From Collinsella sp. (GTDB lineage: Bacteria > Actinomycetota > Coriobacteriia > Coriobacteriales > Coriobacteriaceae), in assembly GCA_031294825.1 (NCBI GenBank), contig JAUMPM010000040.1, positions 14,777 through 78,776 of the forward strand: a DNA stretch of 64,000 nt, read 5' to 3'. Each line of letters opens with the position of its first letter. Position 1 is the stretch's first letter. Shown here one piece after another: positions 24,054 through 32,998 of this stretch. A program made the position numbers and the translations under genes. The notes beneath the pieces were generated by a model. It was not told the DNA's origin, did not search any database, and saw only the letters and a program-made list of their open reading frames with translations.

Positions 24054-26498
24054 TTAGGCGTGGTCGCTCCAGCTGCGGACACGCTGCTTCATGCCCTCGA
24101 TGTCGAGCACGCCTTCGGCAAAACCCTTGCGCACGAGCTCTTCGGGAACAAACTCGTCGTAGCGGTCAAAATAAGGCACCTCGCCGGGATAGACGAGCTC
24201 GATGGGATCGAAGTCCTTCTCGGCCTCGGCGGCGAGCACCTCAAAGAACGTCTCTTCGTCGGCCTTCATCTTAAACTGCATAAAGTACGGGCGCGATGGG
24301 TCAAGTCCGCGAAGGCCCAGCTCCGCGGCACATTTAATCTTGAGCATGCGCTCGAGCGCCAAAAAGGCGTAGCTGCCCAGCCAGGGGAAGAGCACCCAGG
24401 TATCGCCGCCCAGGTTGATGAGTGGTTTAGTTCCCGCATCCGAAAGCTTGGCCGTATGACGAGCCTGCGCTAATCGGGCCCGTGCGTTACCCATGAGGTA
24501 CGGATATGTCGCGTGCTCGTTGAGCGCCTTGCGCATGCGCTCGAGTACGTGTGTATTGATGTCGCCGGGGCAGTCGCCAAAGTAGGCCGGCACCCGGCCC
24601 TTGACCTGCGTGGCAAAGACGGTGTGGCGCTTCCAGTCCACTTCCTCGACAATCCAGCAGTGTCCGGCGATGGCGATGCGCTCACCGGGCGGGGGCGGAT
24701 TAACGATCGTGCCCAGCTCAGCCGATTCGCTCCGGACGGTAAACTCCTCGTTTTCCTGGAATACGGCGTAGAACTTAAAGTTGTTGATGATGCGCTCGCC
24801 CGCGAGACCCACGATGAGCCCGCCACCTTCGGTGACCTGGATATGGTCGATCTGGATGGGGGGGCGCAGCAGCACGCGATAGTCATCGGCCGAGACGCGG
24901 TGGAAATAGCTGAGCGTGAGCACACGCTGAGCAAGCTCCGCCGGTGTGAGCTCGCCGGTACTGGCGAGCGTCGACATGGTCTGGTGATAGAGCAAACTGT
25001 AGGGGAGTCGATCGAGCTCGGGCGGCTCGACCCACTTTTCTTCGCGATAGAGTTGTACGAGTGCGATGCCCTGTAGGAGCTTCCAGGGTATCGTTTCGGG
25101 CATCATCGTGCGCGGCTCGGGCTCCTCCTCGCGCATGACAAACCACATCTCGGGCGGAAGATCGCGGCGGCCTGTGCGCCCCATGCGCTGCAAAAAGGAG
25201 CTGACGGTAAACGGTGCATCGATCTGGAACGCGCGCTCCAGGCGACCGATATCAATGCCGAGCTCCAGCGTGGAGGTGGTGACGGTTGTCTGCGCCTGTT
25301 CCTCGTCGCGCATGAGTTCCTCGGCCGTCTCGCGCAACGATGCCGAAAGATTGCCGTGATGAATGAGGAAACGGTCGGGCTCGTGCCGGTTCTCGCAGTA
25401 GCTACGCAGCATGGAGCACACGGCCTCTGCCTCCTCGCGCGAGTTGGCAAAGACCAGGCACTTGCGGCCGCGCGTATGCTCAAAGATATAGCCCATACCG
25501 GGGTCGGCGTTGTCGGGCGCCGTGTCGGTGGGGTTGAGAAGCGCCTGCTCGGTCGCTCGTGGGATGTCGACTTCGCCCTCGGGGGCCGAGGAAGTGCGAC
25601 GGTCCTTGGGTGTGGCCTTGCCCCGTGTCCGCTCACGATGTTGACGGCGTTCCTCTTGTGTGAGCTGTCCGCTGTGACGCATGTCTTGGGCGCCGGCGGG
25701 CAGTGCCGCGGGTGCCGCCGCCTCGATGCGCTCGCACGCAAGCACTTCGGCCTCTTGAGGACCCATGCTCTCGAATCCCCGCTGCTGTGCCTGGGGACCC
25801 GAGTTGTAGAAGTGCTCCATGGAGATACGCCACACGCGACGCGGTTCCTCAAAACGGGGGATAACGCAGTCGCGTCCCGTTCCCTGCGAGAGAAAAGCGC
25901 CCGTGCGCTCGGGGTCGCCGATGGTGGCCGAAAGGCCAATGCGGCGGGGCTGCACGCCTGCCATGCGCGAGAGGCGCTCGATAAGACAGAGCGTCTGCCC
26001 GCCGCGGTCGCCGCGCATGAGAGAATGAACCTCGTCGATGACGACGTAGCGCAGGTCGCAAAACATGCGCGGGATCGCCATGTGCTTATGGATCAGGAGC
26101 GCCTCGAGCGATTCGGGCGTAATCTGAAGGATGCCGCTCGGCTTTTTGATGAGTTTGGCCTTGTGTGACTGCGAGACATCGCCATGCCAGTGCCAGACGG
26201 GGATATCGGCTTCTTCGCATAGGTCGTTGAGGCGGACGAATTGGTCGTTGATGAGCGCCTTGAGGGGGCCGATGTAGAGGGCGCCCACGCTTGCGGGCGG
26301 GTTCTCCCAAAACTCGGTCAGGATGGGAAAGAAGGCTGCCTCGGTTTTGCCGGAAGCCGTGGATGCCGTCAGGAGCACATTGTCCTGCGAGTTAAAGATG
26401 GCATCTGCCGCCGCAACCTGAATGGAGCGTAGGCTCTCCCAATCGTGGGAGTAGATGAAGTCTTGGATAAACGGGGCGTAGCGGTCAAAGGCGTTCAC
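24054..26498 (-). CDS. Shango-type SF2 helicase (SngC-like)
   Basis: This 814-residue superfamily 2 helicase is Lhr-like: Walker A 'TASTASGKTEAAFF' (about 44-57), motif II 'VIDEVHSLM', motif III 'LSATIGDPER', and 'FLQRMGRTGRRD' as motif VI. The C-terminal half ('GAGERIINNFKFYAVF'-like beta region) is the accessory domain seen in this helicase set. A linker rich in Arg, Lys and Gln sits at about 270-320. GTG 26498 follows AAAGGAGG; the frame is open further upstream but lacks a site. It is the third gene of a TerB protein/ATPase/helicase operon, the set of the Shango phage-defence system. Confidence 0.82.
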   Translation of the reverse strand: MNAFDRYAPFIQDFIYSHDWESLRSIQVAAADAIFNSQDNVLLTASTASGKTEAAFFPILTEFWENPPASVGALYIGPLKALINDQFVRLNDLCEEADIPVWHWHGDVSQSHKAKLIKKPSGILQITPESLEALLIHKHMAIPRMFCDLRYVVIDEVHSLMRGDRGGQTLCLIERLSRMAGVQPRRIGLSATIGDPERTGAFLSQGTGRDCVIPRFEEPRRVWRISMEHFYNSGPQAQQRGFESMGPQEAEVLACERIEAAAPAALPAGAQDMRHSGQLTQEERRQHRERTRGKATPKDRRTSSAPEGEVDIPRATEQALLNPTDTAPDNADPGMGYIFEHTRGRKCLVFANSREEAEAVCSMLRSYCENRHEPDRFLIHHGNLSASLRETAEELMRDEEQAQTTVTTSTLELGIDIGRLERAFQIDAPFTVSSFLQRMGRTGRRDLPPEMWFVMREEEPEPRTMMPETIPWKLLQGIALVQLYREEKWVEPPELDRLPYSLLYHQTMSTLASTGELTPAELAQRVLTLSYFHRVSADDYRVLLRPPIQIDHIQVTEGGGLIVGLAGERIINNFKFYAVFQENEEFTVRSESAELGTIVNPPPPGERIAIAGHCWIVEEVDWKRHTVFATQVKGRVPAYFGDCPGDINTHVLERMRKALNEHATYPYLMGNARARLAQARHTAKLSDAGTKPLINLGGDTWVLFPWLGSYAFLALERMLKIKCAAELGLRGLDPSRPYFMQFKMKADEETFFEVLAAEAEKDFDPIELVYPGEVPYFDRYDEFVPEELVRKGFAEGVLDIEGMKQRVRSWSDHA

Positions 26499-26581
26499 GG
26501 GGCCTCCTTTCAACAACGGGTTATCAAACGCAACGGGCAATGGGTCGTCGAATTGCAACATCGACGTTTGCCCAGATAAAA

Positions 26582-26613
26582 TCTGCCAAAATAAACCTGT
26601 CCCTTTTTGGCAG
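26582..26613. repeat. Inverted repeat between sngB-like and sngC-like genes
   Basis: CTGCCAAAA and TTTTGGCAG form a perfect 9-bp stem around a loop containing CCTGTCCC. It lies 1 base after the stop of the ATPase gene and 83 bp ahead of the helicase start codon, so it could reduce expression of the helicase. Confidence 0.55.
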
Positions 26614-26614
26614 G

Positions 26615-27919
26615 TTAGATGGTGAATTCGGCGAAGTTACGGTTGCCGCCTGTGGTATCGGTGTCGCCTGTTGCGGTTGCTGGCGCCAGCGCGTCACCGC
26701 CGATGCTTTGCAGCAGCTCGGCTACGTTGGCGTCGGGGTTCTGGCATAGGATGTCGAGCAGCTCGATAAAGTCACGAATAACTTCACGCGGCGTCAGATG
26801 CGTATCGGCTCCCACACGACCGAACTCGATCTTGAGGAAGTCCACCAAGTCGTTCTCGGTAAGCGTGGGCGTCCAGCCAAAGTAGCCGGCATGGATCTGC
26901 ATGAGCTTTTCGATGAGCACCAGCAGCTCCTCGTAGGTGAGCGGCTGCAGGCGGATGATGGGAGCGAGCATGTCTTTGAGATCATCGCGCGCAAAACGGC
27001 CCTGAGCGAGACGGCTCCGAAGGGCCTCGTAGGAAAAGACGCCGCGGCGGCGGTCCTCGATAGAGGTCGGCGTGCCGCCCATGATCATGCCCAGGTACTG
27101 TGCCTTGCCCTGCAGCGTGTCGTTGTACATCGTTAGGATTTTCTCGTAGTTGTATTGGCGCGTAATCGCGTTAGGAATCTTATACAGGTTCACGAGCTCG
27201 TCGATGAGCACCAGCATACCCTTGTAGCCGCTGCAGACCAAAAAACGTGCGATGAGCTTGACGTAGTCGTACCAGTCGTCGTCGCTGATGATGGTCGAGG
27301 AGCCCAGCTCGGCGCGCGCTTCGCTCTTGGTGCGGTATTCGCCACGAATCCATTTGGTCACCCGGCTCATAGCTTCTTCATCGCCTTCGGATACGGCCGC
27401 GCGGTAGCGGCGGAGCATGCGGGTGAAGTCAAAGCCGTGGACCATCTCCTCGAGCGGGGCCAGTTGGGCATTAACGACCGACTCGTCGACGTCGGCACAC
27501 GAGGCAACCCAGCGATCCAGAATAAGGTTGAGCGCGCCGCCCTCGGGGCGCGTCTTGGTCGATATATTGCGGATGAGCTCGCGGTAGGTGGCAAGGCCCT
27601 GTCCCTGACCGCCTTGCAGGCGGCGCTCGGGCGACAGGTCGGCATCGGCGACGACGAATCCCTCGCCCATGGCGTGCGTGCGGATGGTCTGAAGCAAGAA
27701 ACTCTTGCCGGCGCCGTAGCGACCGACCAGAAAGCGGAAGCTTGCGCCGCCGTCGGCGATGAGACTCAAATCGGTGAGCAGGGCACGAATCTCGACCTCG
27801 CGTCCCACGGTGATATAGGGAAGGCCGATGCGCGGGACCACGCCGCCCTTGAGCGAGTTGAGAATGACGGCAGCGACGCGCTTGGGCACGCGGGGTGCTG
27901 CGGATGCGGTATCACTCAT
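26615..27919 (-). CDS. Shango-type P-loop ATPase (SngB-like, BrxD/DUF2791 family)
   Basis: The 434-residue ATPase has Walker A 'VGRYGAGKSFLL' (about 65-76) and Walker B 'GMLVLIDELVNLYK' (about 228-241). Further conserved stretches are 'IMGGTPTSIEDRRRGVFSYEALRSRL' and 'LTYEELLVLIEKLMQIH'. The family is DUF2791/BrxD, P-loop proteins used by BREX type 2 and by Shango. Its start overlaps the stop of the upstream TerB gene by eight bases, a sign of coupled translation. Together with TerB protein and helicase it supports a Shango assignment; biochemical activity is not proven. Confidence 0.85.
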   Translation of the reverse strand: MSDTASAAPRVPKRVAAVILNSLKGGVVPRIGLPYITVGREVEIRALLTDLSLIADGGASFRFLVGRYGAGKSFLLQTIRTHAMGEGFVVADADLSPERRLQGGQGQGLATYRELIRNISTKTRPEGGALNLILDRWVASCADVDESVVNAQLAPLEEMVHGFDFTRMLRRYRAAVSEGDEEAMSRVTKWIRGEYRTKSEARAELGSSTIISDDDWYDYVKLIARFLVCSGYKGMLVLIDELVNLYKIPNAITRQYNYEKILTMYNDTLQGKAQYLGMIMGGTPTSIEDRRRGVFSYEALRSRLAQGRFARDDLKDMLAPIIRLQPLTYEELLVLIEKLMQIHAGYFGWTPTLTENDLVDFLKIEFGRVGADTHLTPREVIRDFIELLDILCQNPDANVAELLQSIGGDALAPATATGDTDTTGGNRNFAEFTI

Positions 27920-29672
27920 GGTCTAGGTATCCTCTCACGTCTGCTTCGTAGTCCTCAATAATCTGCGGCCCTGCCGCGCTAAATTCAATTACGGTGTCGC
28001 CTACCAGGTCAAAGAGCGCCTCGTTGATGGTATCGACGAGCATGTCCTCGCTCTGCCCCGATTGCGCTACCGCCGATTCCGCCTGTACTGCGTTGTGCTC
28101 GAGCAGCGCGCGGAGATAGGCGTCTGCGGCGGGCGCGAGTTCGTTCGTTGCGTCAGCGGGCGCAGCGGCTGCGAACGCTGACGTTGACGCGAGAAGCGGT
28201 GCCACGACACCAAACTGTTCGGTGGATATGGTCGGCTCGTCGGCCTCGTCCTGCCGAATGGGTGCCGCGACCGCCTCGACAATCGCGTCGGCTACGGGCT
28301 CGGCTTCCGGTTGCCCTGAGTCCGCTGCCTCAGCTTCTGCGGACGCGCCGTCCTCGCGTTCCTCATCGATCAAAAGCGCTTCGCGCGTTTGCGCAGCGGC
28401 GTTCCGAATGTGCCCCAGCTGACTCAGATCGATATCGATTTTGACGGGCTGGTGTGCGGCGTCCCACGAAAGCCATGCCACAATCTCGTCATCGATAATC
28501 TTGGCCAGATATTTGGGGACCTTTTCTTCCTTAAGGGGATGGGCGGGGTCCAGCGCCAGGCGCAGGCGTTGGTCGCAGGCGCGCATCATTTCACCGAGCT
28601 TGCTGCTCTTTTGCCTGCTGCCATGGATACGCATGCATTCCCAAAAGCCGTTTTGGCAACGGTAGATATGGATAGGATCCAGGCGGTATTCGCAGTCCTC
28701 GTGGCGCTCGGGCGCAAAGAATACGGCCGAGGCAAACATGGTGTAGGGCATGGCCGTCTCCTCCCCAAACAAGCTCGCCACGATGCCGGTCTTTCGGTGC
28801 GTGTCATAGTAGCGCGCCATGCGGACATACACGGCGCATGCCACGTGGCGCAGATCGCGGTGGTGGCTGCGGTCGAGCCGCGAGTTACTTAGGTTGTACG
28901 TGGAGAGGGCGTTGATGGCGGCCATGAGTCGCTCCTCGCGCACCTCATCGGGTGGAAGGGGGAGCGTGGGCTCGGAGGTTTTGCGACGCTTAGGGGTCTG
29001 ACCGGACGGTGCCGGTGCTGGTACAAGGTCTCGTGCCGCGCGCCGCAGCTCGATAAGGTCGTTATCGAACATGACGGTTTTAGAGTCGCGAAGCAGCTTG
29101 GGGTCGAGCCCGTGGAATACGGCGTAATCCTGCAGCCACACGCGTGCAAATCGGTCGATGCCGGGCTCGAAGGCGCGATAGACATCCCAAAAAGCCTTGA
29201 TCTTGTTAAAACCATCGAGCGGGTCATCTACGCCAATGCCGCAAATCAGCTCATAGAGATACAGAAAGGCAAAGGACGTAGACGTTTCCTCGACGGTTCC
29301 GCGGCGCACTTGGGCACGCCAGGTAAAGTAGCCGCGCAACTGCCGGTCGCTCATGGCGTTGTAGGTGGGAAAGTACGACTTAAAGGTGCCGTTGTAGGGA
29401 CAGTCGTCCTCAAAGTCGGCCATCAGCAGGCCCTGGCGGTAGAAAAGCTCGGCTTCCGAAAGCCAGCGACCTGCGCCGCCTTTGGGGTCATCCTGCCAAC
29501 GCGATATCTCACGCATCTTGCGGTACTGGTCGGGGAGGAAATTCTGCATCTGTCGGCCGGTTTTGAGAATCGGCTCGTCTGCGTAGATTTCGTTTGAGAA
29601 GCGGGCGGACTGATGGGTCCGGGCCTCGGCCATAATGCGCTCGATGAGCATCTTGATGTCCTGGTCGGCCAC
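27912..29672 (-). CDS. Shango-type TerB-domain protein (SngA-like)
   Basis: The 586-residue protein has an N-terminal TerB-N domain (about 40-290), with 'FLPDQYRKMREISRW', 'SYFPTYNAMSDRQLRGYFTWRAQVRRG' and 'YLYELICGIGVDDPLDGFNKI'. A middle region follows ('YEYRLDPIHIYRCQNGFWEC'-type), then an acidic/Ala-rich linker (about 430-520) and a short C-terminal piece like TerB-C ('NEALFDLVGDTVIEF'). GTG 29672 with GAGGAGG is the start. It is first in the operon; the ATPase start overlaps its stop. Known for the family: TerB domains occur in tellurite-resistance and in phage-defence proteins. How it senses phage is unknown. Confidence 0.84.
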   Translation of the reverse strand: MADQDIKMLIERIMAEARTHQSARFSNEIYADEPILKTGRQMQNFLPDQYRKMREISRWQDDPKGGAGRWLSEAELFYRQGLLMADFEDDCPYNGTFKSYFPTYNAMSDRQLRGYFTWRAQVRRGTVEETSTSFAFLYLYELICGIGVDDPLDGFNKIKAFWDVYRAFEPGIDRFARVWLQDYAVFHGLDPKLLRDSKTVMFDNDLIELRRAARDLVPAPAPSGQTPKRRKTSEPTLPLPPDEVREERLMAAINALSTYNLSNSRLDRSHHRDLRHVACAVYVRMARYYDTHRKTGIVASLFGEETAMPYTMFASAVFFAPERHEDCEYRLDPIHIYRCQNGFWECMRIHGSRQKSSKLGEMMRACDQRLRLALDPAHPLKEEKVPKYLAKIIDDEIVAWLSWDAAHQPVKIDIDLSQLGHIRNAAAQTREALLIDEEREDGASAEAEAADSGQPEAEPVADAIVEAVAAPIRQDEADEPTISTEQFGVVAPLLASTSAFAAAAPADATNELAPAADAYLRALLEHNAVQAESAVAQSGQSEDMLVDTINEALFDLVGDTVIEFSAAGPQIIEDYEADVRGYLDHE

Positions 29673-29759
29673 CGCTCCTCCTCTCGAACGCAGCTACGGT
29701 GACCTCATATCATAGCACAGCATCAAACAGATGTTCGAGATACTGCTGCGTAGATAGAT

Positions 29760-30476
29760 TTAGAACAGGAGGGCGTAGATGACGGCGATGACGACGGAGG
29801 GAAGCATATTGGCCGTGCGGAAGGTCTGAGGACGGATGAGGTTGACGCCGACGCAGAAGATGAGCATGGAGCCTACGAGCGAAAGGCTGTTGAGGGCTGC
29901 TGTGGTCATGATGGGGGAGAGCGCGCCGGCAAACAACGTGATCGTCCCCTGGAACACGGCGACGGGCAGGGCGGAGAAAATGCAGCCGCGGCCAAGCGAC
30001 GCCGTCATGGTGCAGACGATGATGCAGTCCAATGCGCCTTTCAAGGCAAGCGTTGACCAGTCACCGAGCAGACCGTCCTGGATCGATCCTACAATGGCCA
30101 TGGCGCCGATACACACAGTGAGTGAAGCCGAGACAAAAGCGTTGGTGAACTCGTTATCGCCCTCACTGCCGGTTTTGCGCTTGAGCCATTCGCCAAGGTT
30201 CTCGATGGTGGCTTCCAAGTTGACGGCCTCGCCGATGAGCGAACCGAGCGCAAATGAGACGATGAGCATGGTGGTACCGGTGGTCGCTAGCGCCTTCCCA
30301 TCGATAAGGAGCATCTTTTGCATGGTGCCGCCAAGGCCGATAAACAGGACGCACAGCCCCGATGCTTTCATGAGCGTGTCTTGGATGCGCGGTGTAATGA
30401 AGCGGCCGCCCGCTAATCCCAAAAGACCGCCCGCAACTAAAAGCACAACGTTGATGATTGTTCCCAAGCCCGGCAT
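29760..30476 (-). CDS. DUF554 membrane protein
   Basis: A 238-residue protein with about six to seven membrane segments and the DUF554 signature ('VLLVAGGLLGLAGGRF', 'ASGLCVLFIGLGGTMQKML', 'IGAMAIVGSIQDGLLGDWSTLALKGALDCIIVCTM'). DUF554 proteins such as YdfK are probable transporters without a known substrate. ATG 30476 follows AGGAGGG; the frame runs 23 codons further up. It stands alone between the Shango-like operon and the exported-protein operon. Confidence 0.88.
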   Translation of the reverse strand: MPGLGTIINVVLLVAGGLLGLAGGRFITPRIQDTLMKASGLCVLFIGLGGTMQKMLLIDGKALATTGTTMLIVSFALGSLIGEAVNLEATIENLGEWLKRKTGSEGDNEFTNAFVSASLTVCIGAMAIVGSIQDGLLGDWSTLALKGALDCIIVCTMTASLGRGCIFSALPVAVFQGTITLFAGALSPIMTTAALNSLSLVGSMLIFCVGVNLIRPQTFRTANMLPSVVIAVIYALLF

Positions 30477-30594
30477 GAGCCCTCCTGTATTGATGCCAAC
30501 GTGGCAATCGTAGCAGAACGAAATGCGAGGCACATCGCGACTCATCTAATACGTTATATAAGTGGTGTTAGGAATGATGCGCAGCATTTAAGCC

Positions 30595-32025
30595 TCAGGT
30601 GGTTGTCGGGACATAGGGATAGTATTCAAAGCGCAGTGTCATAAGCCGCTGCGGGGATTCAATAGCCGCGGCGATGATATTGGCATCGCGGGCGCGATCA
30701 AACCCTTCGAGCTCGATCTGGTACGAGACGTCTTGCATAATGTCCAGACGTCGCCAGGCTAGGAGTGTGTCGCCATCGAATTCTAAGGTCTTGCCTCCGT
30801 CTGGAGCAACGGCGTATAGACGCAGCTTAGCGGTGGTTGCAGGGTCGACAACTGTGACCTTTTTAATTTCGTTTCGAGTATTCTTGGCGCCCAACAAGGT
30901 GAGCAGTGTTGGGGCCACGACCTCGCCCGATGGCAAAAAGACGACTTCGATGGATTCAGGAAATGCGATGATAGCCGACTTGCGGACGGGCTGATTGGCG
31001 GCGGCAGTTTCGATGTTCGCAGCGTCGATGACCTCTGTGTGGTCGAGCGCGGCAAGCACGCAGCAGTTACCTTCATCGATCTCTTGAGGATCAGCAAGCC
31101 CCAGACTGTCCGCGAGCTCGGGATCGTTTGGATCGGTAGCGGGCTCATCCGGTGCTTCGAAAGAAGCTGGGACGCTGTTTGTCGGCGACGGCGTGTCGCC
31201 CGTACTTGCTTCTTTATCCGCGCTCTCTTCTTGTATGGTTGCGTTGATGGGTTCGTCGTTTGAGGGGAGCGTCTTGGCGTCAAGCGCGGAGGGGAGAATT
31301 CCGATGGCTCCGGATCCGTTCCACTCCATTTCGAGAAGCGCCGGGTCGGCAAGAATGCGTTGCGTGCATTGCGCGTGGGCGTCGATTTCAATAGGGCCTG
31401 CCTCTATCCCTCGTGTAAGGCTGAGTGATCCGGCTGGCTTCTCGAAATGAGCGTCTGTGTCTTTGGTGCTGACGGCGTAGAACAGCAGGGACGCTTTTCC
31501 CGCCGCGATGGCATCGGTGCCGGCTTTGGTCAGCCGCAACGATGCCGTGAATGAGAGGGTGGGCTGCGCATCGTCTGCATTCGCGGCGGCGCAGCCCAGA
31601 CATATACCGCCTCCTTTCTCGAAAAACGCACCGTCGAAGGCGACCTTCGCTCCGTTCGCCGAGTCATCGACCGGAGCGATGTCGATGCGCAGCTCTAAAT
31701 TGCATGGATCGCCATCTGCATCGAGCACAACCGAGCGCCACGTGCAGACGGCGCACCCCGCCTGGGAGCCGTTTGCCTTGTTCGAACGATTGATATCCAC
31801 GACTATCGAGCCGTCCGTATTACGACGAAGGCATCCCGAGGTCGAGATTGCGGCCTGTGCGATCGAAAAACGCTTGCACGCAATGGCGCTCGACGGATTT
31901 GGTGCGGAGCTTAGGGCTGCTGGTAAGGAGTCTGCCATGACGGGAGTCGCCCAAGCGGCGACGGGCGTTCCGGTTGCGAGCGCGCCGCAGAGTGCGACGA
32001 CGGGCAAAAGGTTCTTCGATGCCAT
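30595..32025 (-). CDS. Exported protein of unknown function
   Basis: The 476-residue protein starts with a signal peptide ('MASKNLLPVVALCGALATGT', cleavage likely after 'AWA'). It has a cysteine-containing domain ('ACKRF', 'SGCLRRN', 'AGCAVCTW', 'DPCNLEL', 'ICLGCAAAN') at about 45-150, a Ser/Thr/Pro/Asp/Glu-rich linker (about 255-320) and a C-terminal beta-rich domain. No membrane anchor at the C-terminus is seen. AAGGAG precedes the ATG. It is the last gene of a five-gene operon of mostly exported proteins. I do not recognise a family. Confidence 0.72.
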   Translation of the reverse strand: MASKNLLPVVALCGALATGTPVAAWATPVMADSLPAALSSAPNPSSAIACKRFSIAQAAISTSGCLRRNTDGSIVVDINRSNKANGSQAGCAVCTWRSVVLDADGDPCNLELRIDIAPVDDSANGAKVAFDGAFFEKGGGICLGCAAANADDAQPTLSFTASLRLTKAGTDAIAAGKASLLFYAVSTKDTDAHFEKPAGSLSLTRGIEAGPIEIDAHAQCTQRILADPALLEMEWNGSGAIGILPSALDAKTLPSNDEPINATIQEESADKEASTGDTPSPTNSVPASFEAPDEPATDPNDPELADSLGLADPQEIDEGNCCVLAALDHTEVIDAANIETAAANQPVRKSAIIAFPESIEVVFLPSGEVVAPTLLTLLGAKNTRNEIKKVTVVDPATTAKLRLYAVAPDGGKTLEFDGDTLLAWRRLDIMQDVSYQIELEGFDRARDANIIAAAIESPQRLMTLRFEYYPYVPTTT

Positions 32026-32043
32026 GGGGTCTCCTTAGCTAAT

Positions 32044-32325
32044 TTAGTGCGGCCTGTCCGTGTTTTGTTTCTGGCTGCGTTTGATGTGCAGACCGAAGCC
32101 GGCGGTCCCCGCGCCTGCTGCTGTGGCGCCTGCTGCCAAGAGCCATCGTCTGTCGCCTGTCTGCGCCAACGGTTCTTCGCGGTCGCCGCGGTCGAGCTCC
32201 GAGAGGTCGACCGTCACTTGTGTGGCGGCCTGCGCCTGTTCTTGCTGGGCAAAGGCCATGGCTGGCCCAAACGCTAGGATGCTGACGGCGGCGGCCAGGG
32301 CGACGGCCTTATGCCGTGTGCGCAC
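32044..32325 (-). CDS. Small exported protein with sortase-like LAQTG signal
   Basis: A 93-residue protein with a signal peptide ('VALAAAVSILAFGPAMAFAQQ') and, near the C-terminus, LAQTGD, a hydrophobic Ala/Gly stretch and a basic tail ('KRSQKQ'). This is the layout of a cell-wall-sorting signal with an LPXTG variant. GTG 32325 overlaps the previous gene by 17 bases, suggesting translational coupling; a TTG at 32355 is the alternative start. The mature part is very short, so it may be a small surface subunit. No sortase gene lies in this window. Confidence 0.6.
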   Translation of the reverse strand: MRTRHKAVALAAAVSILAFGPAMAFAQQEQAQAATQVTVDLSELDRGDREEPLAQTGDRRWLLAAGATAAGAGTAGFGLHIKRSQKQNTDRPH

Positions 32326-32908
32326 CGGGCTCGACCGTCCAGGTGATCGTTGCAACCTGATCGCCTTCGCCGGTTACGTGGAAGATGTCGCGCGTGACGC
32401 GGGCGACGTTTCCGCTTGTCTTGAGCTTAATTTTGTCTGTGCCGCCGGCAATGCCCTGGTAGCCCATGTCGAAGGCTGCATTCTTGGAAAGATCGAGGCC
32501 CGTCCCCTGCATTGCGGCGCTGGCGTTCTGGAGTGCGCCGTCGGGGCCGACCTTAAAGTCGATGGAGTTCTGCGCGGTTCCGGCCTTGGCGTCGGCAGCA
32601 ATGGTCCAGGTGTTCATGGCGTCGATCTTCATGTTGGTGACATGGATGCCGTAGGCCGAATGATTGTCGATGGTGGTCGCGTCTTCTGAGGGGCCCTGAA
32701 GCGTGCCGTCGGCCTTGGCGACGAAGGGAATAACCGTCGGAACTTTGAACTCAACGTTGTCGATCTCGGTCCTGACCATTACTTTCGTGGTTCCAACGCG
32801 CCCGGCCGCCATAGCTGGCGTCGGGGCAGCGCCCATTGCGAGCGCGAGCGCGAGCCCTGCGCCCACGACGAGCGCTCTGGCTCCGTTCATGTTTCTGGTG
32901 ATGTCCAT
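32309..32908 (-). CDS. Exported beta-rich protein of unknown function
   Basis: A 199-residue protein with a signal peptide ('ALVVGAGLALALAMGAAPTP', cleavage after 'AMA'), followed by an all-beta-looking domain ('KVMVRTEIDNVEFKVPTVIPF', 'NHSAYGIHVTNMKIDAMNTWTI', 'DQVATITWTVEPG'). The layout recalls WxL or fibre-forming surface proteins, but no motif proves this. AAAGGAACG precedes the ATG. It is the third gene of the operon, after a membrane-anchored protein and before the LAQTG protein. Confidence 0.68.
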   Translation of the reverse strand: MDITRNMNGARALVVGAGLALALAMGAAPTPAMAAGRVGTTKVMVRTEIDNVEFKVPTVIPFVAKADGTLQGPSEDATTIDNHSAYGIHVTNMKIDAMNTWTIAADAKAGTAQNSIDFKVGPDGALQNASAAMQGTGLDLSKNAAFDMGYQGIAGGTDKIKLKTSGNVARVTRDIFHVTGEGDQVATITWTVEPGAHTA

Positions 32909-32998
32909 GGTCGTTCCTTTCTATTCGCCGCGGGCCGTCCCCGCGATGATTGGACGAATGCTGGTGAATTGCGTGCGGTGCCGCGTCGGCCGGAAAAG

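Noticed and set aside
24054..29672. BREX type 2 interpretation of the TerB/ATPase/helicase genes
   Set aside because: No BrxZ/PglZ, methyltransferase (PglX) or BrxC gene lies beside them; the trio fits Shango better.
14651..29672. Prophage or integrative element around the helicases
   Set aside because: No integrase, phage structural gene, attachment repeat or tRNA was found; neighbours are housekeeping genes.
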